This document shows positions 54,705 through 64,000 of a stretch of 64,000 nt of DNA, piece by piece. Under the pieces are notes generated by a model. The model was not told the origin of the DNA and did no database searches. It worked only from the letters and a program-made list of their open reading frames with translations. Source of the DNA: Tachypleus tridentatus (lineage: Eukaryota; Arthropoda; Merostomata; Xiphosura; Limulidae); the NCBI RefSeq assembly GCF_004210375.1, contig NC_134832.1:155741592-155805591 (forward strand). Direction: 5' to 3'. The position numbers and the translations under genes are program-made. Position 1 is the stretch's first letter, and each line of letters begins with the position of its first letter.

Positions 54705-55644
54705 TAGTTGCTTTAGACAGTGTGTTTTGTTTTTTAAGATTGGGTTGTTTACATATTTCCAGGGTTTGAAACAGAAAAAAAAAACACTCATGTATAGATG
54801 ACATTTTACTTACACTAATATTATAACCAAAGTAAACTTACTGTACTTTCTAAAAACAGAACTTACATTAGGCCTAGTACCTTATACCTTTCTTTTATGA
54901 TATAATTAGTTTTATAAGAGTTGACTGTGAGTAGATGAGAACTCCAAGTGGTACTAGTACCACACTGGAAATGCACACCTAAGTCAATATGAAATAATAA
55001 ATCTTTTCCTAATAACAATCTTATTTTGATGGGCAGTATTAATAAACTTTGATAACAGGCTTCCCTAAACATTTTGTAAAATACTTTCTAGAAAAACATG
55101 CAATGTAACATTCCTTTTCAAATTGGAGAGGTCCTTATATTCATTGTTTAGTACACTAACCTTTCACCTAACTCCACCACTTACACAACATGTTTTGTCT
55201 ATAAAAATAAATGGGGGAAGGTGTTTACAAGTGCATGTGATGGAGAGTTATGTTAACATATCAAGCCTGCAGAATAGTTTATTTATTTGTATTATATCAG
55301 CTGGTTCATAGATTTCATGTAAAAAGCTGATTAATCCTAAGCTACCATTTTTAAATGTAAGAAAAATATTTCTTACCTAGATAATATTTCATGGGAGGCC
55401 CATTAAAGCTAAGTGAATGAGGTTGGACCAATGCTCCTGTTGGAGAATTAATATTTATTAAAACTGAATTTACTGTGTTTATCTTAAAAAAATGTGGTAA
55501 GCATTTATTATACTTGAGTAATACGTATGGTGTACTAAAAATCAACTTTATTGTAAATACTTCATTAAAGATTTGTTTGTAAATTTGTAATGGTTTTACT
55601 GAATGCAACATGATATTTATAGTAAGGATAAAAATACTTTTTCC

Positions 55645-56250
55645 TATTGCAGTTTTCAGTGTCAAAGTTTCCATTCTAATCTGGATGACATTAAGACTTT
55701 AATTGAATCCTGTCATTTTTTACAGGAAACATTACTGAAATCTGTCAGTACAGTCACCTTTTGACAGTTTTCTCTCCACGAGAATGACAGGTTGTGTGAT
55801 GGGTAGAGTGCATGGATGGGCGACACTGCTTGTGCCCACTTTGTCTGTGCCACTCAATACAATCCATGTTTTCTTGGGTTGTACCATCACTGTTTATTTT
55901 CTCTACCTATCTCCTGGAGAGACTTATGGGCAATTTAACCATTATGTTCTTCTTGGACAGTTGCCCTCTTCCATTTTAATTCAGGGAGGCTTTAATGAGC
56001 ATAATTCCCTCTGAGGTAGTGCTTATATTGACATGAGGGTTCATTCCATAGAGTATTATCTCTTGGATAACAATATTTTTTTTTCTGTACTGGTTGTTAT
56101 ACTTATTTTTATGCACCCAGTCAGTATCTTACTGCCATTGATCTATCTATCTGCTTCCCTTTACTTCTGTTTCTCGGAGGACTGACAGTGAGTCGCAGAG
56201 CTGTGATCATTTTCTGTTGTTTTCAGAAAGGTTGGCCATGGTTGATTCCA
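55645..56250 (+). pseudogene. AP-endonuclease domain remnant (copy A)
   Basis: The QETLLK string (about 55722-55739) keeps the catalytic glutamate of the APE-type endonuclease that nicks target DNA. The later conserved GDFNxHxPLWG block reads GGFNEHNSL here (about 55984-56010), so its catalytic aspartate is glycine, and a stop follows at once. The N-terminal IQWNCRG block is eroded. The domain is dead. Confidence 0.75.
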
Positions 56251-56939
56251 CCTGACTCTTGTTCCTTGATGGAAGTTGGCCTGGTCCAACTGGCCCTATT
56301 CCACCACTCTTGGAACATGATTCTGTAGTCATCTGTCTGCCTTCAGTAGATAACTGTGCAGTAGCAGTGACTGACTGTATTGTTCAGGCTCACTCTAATC
56401 TTAAGACCTCTACAGGTTTTCCATGGTATCCTTGCCCATGATGGAATCCAGTTTAGAATACCTTTTGACGATATCCTTTTCTTCCTAACCACATCATTTA
56501 TCAGAAGGTCTGTGCCAGGCATCAAAGACATAAGGAATCTTGGATAAAGTTCACAACAAGCATCTCTTCAATCAACTGTCTCATATGGGATAAGATTCAG
56601 GAGGTCAGTGAGAGGTATGTCTCCCATCCTCTTTCCATTGTTTTTCTCCAATGGGCATGAAGTAGCTGATCTACAAAACATTGCCTATACTCTTTGTTAA
56701 AGCTTTCCTCATGCATCCAATACTTCTGTTTTGTACCCCACCTTCTAGGCTATCAAGTCTCTGGCAGAGCAGCTGTCCCTTTCCTTTTGAGCCAGTCATC
56801 TATAAAACTATTATCATCCCTTTACACTGGTGTAATTCAAATTTGCTCTACATTGGTCTGGCAGTACGTCAGTCGGACCTGATGATGTTCACTAAAATGC
56901 TGTCATCTTTCTTCTGGTAGTTTTTAACCAAATGTTTTT

Positions 56940-57545
56940 CTGATTCTTAGCACTGGGTTATTATCTTTCCTTTCTCCAAGCCTGGGAAGAATCCCAATAT
57001 TCTTTCCAATTACCATCTAATTGCTTTAATTAGTTGTCTTTGTAAAGTCTTAGAGAGGATGGATAATGCTAATCTTGTTTGGTTCTTCAAATGAAACATT
57101 CTTCCCTCTCGTGCCCATCCTTATCAGAAGCTTGTTCATACTAATAACTTAATGTTAACAAGCTTCTGATTTTACATAATAGCAGTCAGGAAAGCCTTTC
57201 TCAAAAGGGAATGTCTTGTTTCTGTGTTTTGTTTTGCCTTGAGAAGGCTTAAAACACTACATAGAAGCATGGCATATTATGGAGCATCCACTTTTATGGG
57301 TTGTATGGTCATTTACCCATTTTTCTGAACTTTTTATTAAACAGATGATATGAAGTCTGTGTGAGTTTGATACTTTTTCATTCTTTTCCACAGGAACTTG
57401 TGACTCCCTCAAGGCTATATCTTGAGTGTCACACTTTTCAATATCAAGACTGATGCTATCATGACACAATTCTCTCCAACTCTTACAAATAGGCTCTGTA
57501 TTGATAATTTTCACATTTTATGTCAGTTGTTGAACATCATGAGGT
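56940..57545 (+). pseudogene. reverse transcriptase domain remnant (copy A)
   Basis: Recognisable blocks are SKPGKNPNILSNYHLIAL (about 56976-57029), followed by LCKVLERM, and SVTLFNIKTDAIM further on (about 57428-57466). The active-site box, YVDD in copy B, reads CIDN here (57497-57508), losing one catalytic aspartate. Together with frameshifts this makes the domain inactive. Confidence 0.8.
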
Positions 57546-58374
57546 TTATTGAGTGACAGCTTCAGGCTACTCTTAATTGTTTGTTGAAGAGGACCACAGC
57601 AAACAGTTTTACTTTTGCTTTCTTCAAAACTGTTTGCATGCACTTTTGCCACCAGTGGGGTATACATTCTGATCCCAAGTTCCTGTGTTGATGTTATTTT
57701 TTCCTATGGTTCCTTAGATAAAGTTCTTCGGGGGTTAACTTTGACTTTAAGCTTACTTTCATTTCTCACATTAAGCAGCAATGTGTCAAGTGTACAAGGC
57801 ACAGTACATCCTCAGTGTCTTCTCTTCTGCTTCTTGAGAAGTGAATTGACCTTCTATGCTCAAGATTTATTGTGCTCTCATTCATTTCAAACTGGACTAT
57901 GGATCTATGGTTCTACCAGGACCCTAGCCTTAAAGACACTGGACTCAATTCACCATTTGGTGGAGCTTCAACTCAGAATGGGGGCTTTTCACACTTCTCC
58001 AGTTTCAAGTTTGTACACTGTCACAACCTCACCTTAAACTCCATCACATGTAACTTTCTTTGTAGTATGCTTTAAATCTTTGATACTTATCACAATATCA
58101 CACCTGAGGTTGTGACTTCCTTCTTCAATGGGCTCTGCTCTTTTGGAATAGATTATCTGCTATTCTTCCTTTTTGGCCTTTATGTCCAGGTGCAGCTGGC
58201 TGAATTTGATCAGTCCTTGGATAGTGTTTCTGTTGCCACTGATCAGCTCATCCTACCATGGCTTATAACCATCCCCATCTGTGAACTTTCTTTGAGTCAT
58301 TCAAAGATGGAAGATACTCCTAATTGGAAGTATTGTCTTGTATTTGCTGAACATCTTTTAAACCATTTCTCAAG

Positions 58375-58995
58375 TCCCATTTATATGGATAATTCAAAAT
58401 CAGGTGACTTTGTGGGCTTTTCCATGGTTTGTTGTGGCTTGGTGGTTGTTCACAGGAACCTCTGTACAGTTTATATGTTCACTGTTTTATGCCATTTCTC
58501 TTGCCCTGGGTCATGTAGGAGCTATGCAGTACATAGACTGTACTATTTACACTGATTCTCTTAGCTCTCTACTGACCCTGGAATTGCTTCAAGTTAGTCT
58601 TCACCCAGTTCACATCAATATTCAAAATGACTGGCTCATTTTCCTTCATCTTCTGTTTCTATCCAGTTTTTCTGGATACCTAGGCATGTTGGTATTTGCT
58701 GGAAGAAGTTAGCTTATGCGTCAGCTAAATTCATCTGCTATGGTGCCTCAATGGTCATACCTGTTCCAGATATGGACTATGGTCCTCTATTTAAGGCTTA
58801 GCTTTGAACCAATTTGCATTCGACATGTAGTGAGAAATTTCAAGCTTTTCCGGATCAAACCTTCTGTTGTACTTTGGCCATCTTGTTTCTGTAAGGATGA
58901 CAGGAGGAAGTTGTTCTGGCAAGGGTATGCATTGGTCAGTTTTTACCCATCATTTTCCTTTATGTGAGACTGATCCACCAATGTGTGGCTTTTGT
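58375..58995 (+). pseudogene. RNase H domain and C-terminal Cys motif remnant (copy A)
   Basis: PIYMDNSKSGDFVGFSMVCC (from 58378) corresponds to YTDGLKSG in copy B. CTIYTDSLSSLL (from about 58540) carries a conserved Asp, and FWIPRHVGI (from about 58670) stands where RNase H has WxxGHxGI. GH is changed to RH and the following GN is lost. Frame changes separate the blocks. DPPMCGFC at 58972-58995 matches the Cys motif near the end of such ORF2 proteins. Confidence 0.75.
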
Positions 58996-59029
58996 GATAC
59001 CCAAATCATAATCCCTTAGGTGTGAATTC

Positions 59030-59436
59030 CTGTATGTGTTGAGGGGATCTCCAGGAGGTTTTCTTTTTTTCAGCTTACCTCCTATGGGATCTAAACATCC
59101 ACCCATATGTTTGTTATGTGTGGTGATTGGTAAAGGGGAAGAAAGGAAAAGGTGGTTGAGGGGTCCAACCCTAACACACCACTTTGGCATTGAATTTCTG
59201 AAGACGGGTAGCCATGGGGTGGGGTCCCCCTTTGGTCAGTCGTCCAGTCCACTTGGGCCAGGGTCAGCCTAGTACCAGTGTTGGATGTGGACATCATATC
59301 TGATACTGGTGTTTGGGTATAGGGGCTCACAAAACCCTGGCATTACTTCAGTGTCCTTGTTTGCATTGTAATGCATTCCCTCATAAGGCTCCATGATGGG
59401 TGGGGTCAGTGGGCACTGAAATAATTTATTTTTATT
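59030..59436 (+). other. LINE copy B 5' leader
   Basis: This is a GC-richer stretch than its surroundings, with G- and C-rich runs, leading straight to ATGGCTCCTCCAAATAAG at 59437, the likely original ORF1 start. LINEs of this group usually carry an internal promoter in the leader; I see no specific element that proves one. Open frames here on both strands are chance products of the higher GC. The junction with copy A is uncertain by a few tens of bases. Confidence 0.6.
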
Positions 59437-60680
59437 ATGGCTCCTCCAAATAAGAACTTAAATAAATAGTGAAAAAACAGTCCATAGGTATATGGCCATG
59501 TCTTGAAGATCCTGAGCAGCAATCTTCAACATCTGTAACACCTGTTGTACCTCATTTTCTTATACTACATTCTTTTTTAGACAAAACTTTAGGGCAAATG
59601 TCTCCCTCTTTCATTCAGAAGGAACTAGAGAGACTTGCTGACTCTCCAAAGTCAGTAAAGAGCTTTGCTCTGATGACATATTGGTGGAAACATCCACATC
59701 TCAACACAATGAACTCCTTGCATTCAAAGGTGATTGGGGATATACCTATTGAGGTTACACCATCACAAGGAGTTATTGTTGAGAGGGATTTGAAGAACAT
59801 CTCTGAGTCAGAGATTCTTGCTGGTTTCTCCACCCAAGGAGTTTCTGCAGTGAGGTTTATCTCCACTCACAAAGATGGAATTATGATGCTGACTAGCATC
59901 TTCATCCTGACATTTATATCACTACATCCACCTGCCACTATCAAAGCAGGTTATCTTAATTGCAAGGTATGGCCATGCATTCTAAACCTTCTCGAATGTT
60001 TCCATTGTCAGCGATTCAGTCACTCAAAGACATCGTGTTGTGGTTTCTTGATGTGTGCTCGTTGTGGTGGCAAGGACCACGGTACCTGTGAGTGTGCAAT
60101 GGACTCTCATTGTGTCAATTGCAATGGCTCTCACCCATCCTACTTTCGTTCTTGCTCTAAATGGTTGGAAGAGAAAGAGGTGCAGCATTTCAAAATGATT
60201 CATAATATTACATACCCTGAGGCTCGAAAGTTGCTGTCCACCACTTCATCTCAAAAGTATGCTGCTGTGTTTTGTTCCACTACTACAGTGGGAGTGCAGA
60301 CAAATCTGTGTGCCTCCAAAAGAATTATTTTCAAACCAAATTAAAAGTCTTTTGACCTCCATGGTTAAGAAAGTTGATGAAACAATTTCAACACCCATCT
60401 CTGTTCCTAACATACATTCCAGCAAATCCTATGATCCACTTTCTTTGGTTCTGGGTACAGGCATTTTCTCAGGTACATCTTCTTCCACTTCAAGATGCAA
60501 CACAAACATTCATTCACATTCTCAATCATTGGAATTCTCTTTGAACAACAAAGACCTGCCAAATTGACCCAGGGCAGGATCCATGGATGTCAGTAGACCT
60601 CCCTCGAATAAGGACAGAAAGGAAAAAGACATGGTCATAAAGAGAAGGGTTCTCCACCCAATTTGCCTACACATAAATAA
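59437..60680 (+). pseudogene. LINE copy B ORF1: gag-like nucleic-acid-binding protein, frameshifted
   Basis: This encodes the RNA-binding chaperone that packages LINE RNA. The ATG at 59437 hits a stop after ten codons; the main frame is 59469-60344 (291 residues counted from 59469). Three zinc knuckles are complete: C177-C180-H185-C190, C196-C199-H204-C209 and C215-C218-H222-C229, followed by the family string ITYPEARKLL (247-256). Between about 59664 and 59725 the family-like sequence (SDDILVETSTSQHNELL) is in the +1 frame, so two indels compensate. Near 60312 the true sequence moves to another frame and continues as VPPKELF...SMVKKVDE to about 60567. A third frame carries SMDVSRPP up to about 60680. 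The original protein was therefore about 400 residues. Confidence 0.85.
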
Positions 60681-60682
60681 AA

Positions 60683-63600
60683 TTGGTCACCTTGATACAA
60701 TGGAACTGTCGAGGTTTACGTTCTAATCTGGGTAACATCAAAATGCTGATTGCTTCCTATTATCCTGTATGTCTTTCCTTACAGCAAACATTTCTGAAAC
60801 CTGCTAATACATTCACCTTTCATCAGTTTTCTTTGTACGGAAATGACAGGCTGTGTGATGGATGAGTGGCATTGTTGGTTGATCAGCATGTGCCCACCCT
60901 GTCTTTCCCACTTTACCATACCCTTGGAGGCAGTAGTCATCCATGTTTTTTTGGGTCATACCATCACTGTTTGTTTTGTCTACCTGTTGCTTGGAGAGAC
61001 ATGTGATCAATCAGACTTTGATGCTCTCATTGAACAGTTGCTGTCTCCCTTTTTAATCCTGGGGGACTTTAATGGACATCATCCCCTCTGGGGAACTGCT
61101 GATATTGATAGGAGGGGGTTGATCTGTAGAGTGTATGCTCTCTAATCACAACCTTTTTCTTTTCAGTAGTGGTTCTTACACTTATTTTTATTCATCTATT
61201 CTTTGCTGCTATTGATCTCTCACTATTCTCCCATTTTTCATGGAGGGTTGACAATAGTCCATGATACAGTGATCATTTTCCTATAATTTTAAGAGAGATT
61301 GATCATTTTTGATGCTACCTTATCCGCATGCCCTGGTGAAAACTGGATCAAGCAAACTGGTCCTCTTTCACTGCTTATGCAGAACTTTATCCTGCCATCA
61401 TCTGTGAGCCATCAATAGACGACTGTGTGGCAGCAGTAACTGACTTTATTATACAAGCAGCTGCTCAATGTATTTTTGAAACCTTCACATGTTTTCCACA
61501 ATATTTTCATCCATAATGGAATCCTGCCTGCCACATGGCACAAAAGGCTCAAAAATGGGCCTGAGATATTTTTCGTAGGTATCCCACACTCTTGCACCAC
61601 ATCTCTTTCCATCAGGCACGTGCCCATGCTTGATGGGTAGGATGTCAAAGCCAGAAGGAATCTTGGATTAAGTTCACAACTGGCATATCTTCTACCACCA
61701 ATTCCAAAGCCATATGGGACAAGATTCAAAACATAAATGAGGAAAATAATTCTGTCCCCTTTTCTATCTTGCTCTCTGATGGCCAGGAAGTAGCTGATAC
61801 CTGGAACATTGCCAATAATCTAGGTGAAAGCTTTTGCTGGGTATTTAGCACTTCTGCTTCTTCCTCAACCTTCTTGGCAATCAAGACTCGGGCAGAGTGA
61901 TCACCCCTTTCCTTTTGAGCTTATTGTCTTTGTAATTATAATCATCCCTTTATACTGGTAGAACTCAAACTAACCATTCATTAATCTGACAGTACATTGG
62001 TTGGACCTGATGATGTACACTATGAGATGCTGCGCCATCTATCTTCTGTTTCTGTTTCTCTTGTTATTCTAATTGTATTTAACTGGACCTGGTAGGAAAA
62101 TGTTTTCCTGATGCCTGGTGCCAAGCTATTGTCCTATCTTTGTCTAAGCCTGGGAAGGATCCCAAGATTCCTTCAAACTACTCTCCAGTTGCTTTGATGA
62201 GCTGTCTTTGTTAGACCTTAGAGAGGATGGTTAATGCTTGTCTTGTTTGGTTCCTTGAATCAAACAACCTCCTCTTTCCCAACCAGCATGGGTTCTGATG
62301 ACTGTGCTCCACCATGGACCACCCGATTCAACTTGAAAACGTAAATCAGATAAGCCTTTCTCAGATGACAACATCTTGTGCCAATATTCTTTGACATTGA
62401 GTAGGCTTATGATGCAACATGGAGGTATGGTATTTTATGGGACCTCCATTTATATGGGTTACATTGTCATTTGCACATTTTTCTTATTTTATTAATTGAC
62501 AGGCAATTTCAAGTTAGTGTGAGTTTGACACTTTCTTTTCTACAGGAACTTGAAGTCCCTAAGGGCTGTGATTTGAGTGTCACGCTTTTCAGTATAAAGA
62601 TTAATGCCATCACTGAACAACTCCCTCTCATTGATGCAAACGGGCTGTATGTCGATGACTTTCATATTTCATGTCAGTCGTTGAACATGAGGTATATTGA
62701 GTGACAGCTGCAGACTGCCCTCAATTGTTTACTAAAGTGGACCACAGCAAACGGCTTTAACTTCTCTCTCACTTTAAAACCATTTGCGTGCATTTTTGCC
62801 ACTAACAGGGTCTTTACTCTCATCCTGAACTTCGTATTGGTGAAGTTTTGTGTTACCTGTGGTCCCTGAGACAAAGTTCTTGGGGCTTATCTTTGACTAT
62901 AAACTGACCTTTATACCACACATTAAGCAGCTATGGGTCAAATGTACAAGAGCACTGAACATCCTCCATGTCCTCTCTTCCACAATTTTGGGAGCTGATC
63001 GATGATCTGTGCTAAAGATATATCGTGTTACTATTCGATTGAAACCCAACGATGGATCACTGGTCTGTAACTCTGCCAGCATGTTGGCCTTAAAGATGTT
63101 GGGCCCCATTCATCATCAAGGACTTTGGCTCTGCCCTGGGGTCTTTCACACTTCTCCAGTTCCAAGCTTATTCATAGTTTTATGAATCTTCTTTGCACTT
63201 CTGCCATTTGCAACTGTCTTTACTGTATGTTTCAAAACTTCATTCCAGGGGTTGCGTTTTCCTTCCTTGGTGGACCATACGTTTTCAGAACAGACAATCT
63301 GCCATTGATTTTTTTGGCATTCATACCCAGGTACAGTTGGATGAATTGGATCTGTCCTTGGATAACATTGCTGTATCCAATGGTCAGCCCATCTCACCAT
63401 GGCTTATTACAGTCCTCAAATGTGATCGATCTTTAAGTCATATAAGAAAAGAAAACTCCTGATTGGAAATACTGTCTGTTATTTGCTGAACATCTTTGAA
63501 CCATTCTTCTATTTCTGTTTATACAGATGGTTTGAAATCAGGTAACTGTGTGAGCTCTGCCATGGTTTGTTGTGGTTTGGTGGTTGCATGCAGAATCCTC

Positions 63601-63961
63601 TCTATAGCTTCTGTGTTCACTGCTAAACTGTATGCTGTTTCTCTTGCCCTGGATCACATAGAAGCTAAGCAATACTCAAATTGCACTATTTATGCTGACT
63701 TGCTCATTTCTCTACTGGCCCTGGAATCGCTTCACGTTAGTTCTCACTAATATTCAAAACCGACTGGCCCATTTCTCTTTAACATCTACTTCTGTCCAGT
63801 TTTTCTGGATATCAGGCCACATTGGTATTCATGGGAACAAGCTCGCCAACACTCCAGCTGAATCTCTCTGCTCTGGCACTATTACCGCTGTGCCTGTTCC
63901 ATACATGGACTACAGTCCTGTATTCAAGGCTTGGCTCCATGCCATTTTGCAGTTGACTTAG
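60683..63961 (+). pseudogene. LINE copy B ORF2: endonuclease, RT and RNase H, broken
   Basis: The protein nicks DNA and copies LINE RNA at the cut. Endonuclease: LIQWNCRGLRSN (from about 60692); then SLQQTFLK, where QE is expected and copy A has QE, so the catalytic Glu is Gln; then, in another frame, LILGDFNGHHPLWG (about 61051-61092), intact. Reverse transcriptase: SKPGKDPKIPSNYSPVAL (about 62142-62195), a premature stop in SCLC*TLERM, then ...LYVDDFHISCQS with an intact YVDD at 62648-62659. RNase H: SVYTDGLKSG (from about 63511), CTIYADLL, and FWISGHIGIHGNKLAN (from about 63803) with GH intact but the usual AD ending as AN. At least five frames are needed to read it. The C-terminal Cys motif lies beyond the window. 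Confidence 0.87.
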
Positions 63962-64000
63962 AGTGAGCAACATGAAAACAAGCTTTTCCAAATAAATCCC

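Larger units (their letters stand above)
55645..59010 (+). mobile_element. LINE copy A, I/Jockey-group, 5'-truncated, ORF2 only
   Basis: Copy A is colinear with copy B from the start of ORF2. For example, TTCTAATCTGG at 55674 matches 60719, and ATGACAGG at 55784 matches 60843. No ORF1 lies before it, so it is truncated near the ORF2 start, the usual outcome of incomplete reverse transcription. The order is endonuclease, reverse transcriptase, RNase H, then a C-terminal Cys pair (DPPMCGFC at 58972-58995). Many stops and frameshifts break it. It meets the 5' leader of copy B at about 59000-59030 with no poly-A or obvious 3' UTR between. Domain order with RNase H suggests the I/Nimb side of the group. 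Limits are approximate. Confidence 0.85.
59030..64000 (+). mobile_element. LINE copy B, I/Jockey-group, nearly full length, cut by window end
   Basis: The order is leader (about 59030-59436), ORF1 with three CCHC knuckles, then ORF2 with endonuclease, reverse transcriptase and RNase H. At the window end it is still inside ORF2: its last bases (AAGCTTTTCC near 63980) align with copy A at about 58842. At least 4.97 kb are present. It has fewer disabling changes than copy A, yet both ORFs are split over several frames, so it is not autonomous. It lies in the sense direction of the kinase gene. Confidence 0.9.

Noticed and set aside
59036..59330. Proline/glycine-rich small proteins on both strands
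   Set aside because: They fall in the GC-richer LINE leader immediately before ORF1, without domain resemblance.
57257..63400. Minus-strand open frames across the LINE copies (for example 57257-57514, 59615-59866, 61412-61729, 63146-63400)
   Set aside because: They are antisense shadows of the LINE ORF1/ORF2 domains, which are recognisable on the + strand.

Overview
The window reads as nuclear DNA of a metazoan, most likely an arthropod and plausibly a chelicerate such as a horseshoe crab. The evidence is an AT-rich background, one spliced protein kinase exon with a GT donor, a tRNA-derived SINE with a target-site duplication, and two decayed I/Jockey-group LINE copies. The species assignment is inference. 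There are no prokaryotic genes, operons or CRISPR arrays. Most short reading frames here are chance.

Layout. Positions 1-3934 are non-coding and repeat-laden: a 33-bp minisatellite abutting an inverted tRNA-like SINE head, a full SINE at about 2394-2668 flanked by 12-bp direct repeats, a 36-bp minisatellite interrupted by a 44-bp patch, and a 47-bp duplication of the sequence around that patch. Positions 3935-44318 (about 40.4 kb, 63 percent of the window) are one head-to-tail satellite with a 73-bp unit, roughly 550 copies. Its core (about 12.1-35.86 kb) is almost perfectly uniform. Its left arm and right arm carry marker variants. A 500-N scaffold gap follows at 45059-45558. From 45.6 to 54.0 kb the DNA is AT-rich and non-coding, with three smaller tandem repeats (86 bp x7, 34 bp x14, 45 bp x4) and a CA microsatellite.

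The only confident host gene is the first coding exon of an SLK/STK10 (Drosophila Slik)-type Ste20 kinase at 54417-54587. It is preceded by an in-frame stop and a probable 3' splice site, and followed by a strong 5' splice site. The rest of the window (54588-64000) is the start of its first coding intron, which holds two sense-oriented LINE copies arranged head to tail. Copy A (about 55.65-59.0 kb) has only a decayed ORF2. Copy B (about 59.03 kb to the window end) has a 5' leader, ORF1 with three CCHC knuckles, and an ORF2 with endonuclease, reverse transcriptase and RNase H remnants. Both are broken.

The strongest candidate for something undescribed is the 73-bp satellite: its size, the uniform core between variable arms, the irregular higher-order spacing of a marker haplotype (17, 21 and 25 units), and a dimer length close to the DNA of one nucleosome core. 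The scaffold gap 740 bp to its right means its physical linkage to the kinase gene rests on scaffolding, not on continuous sequence.
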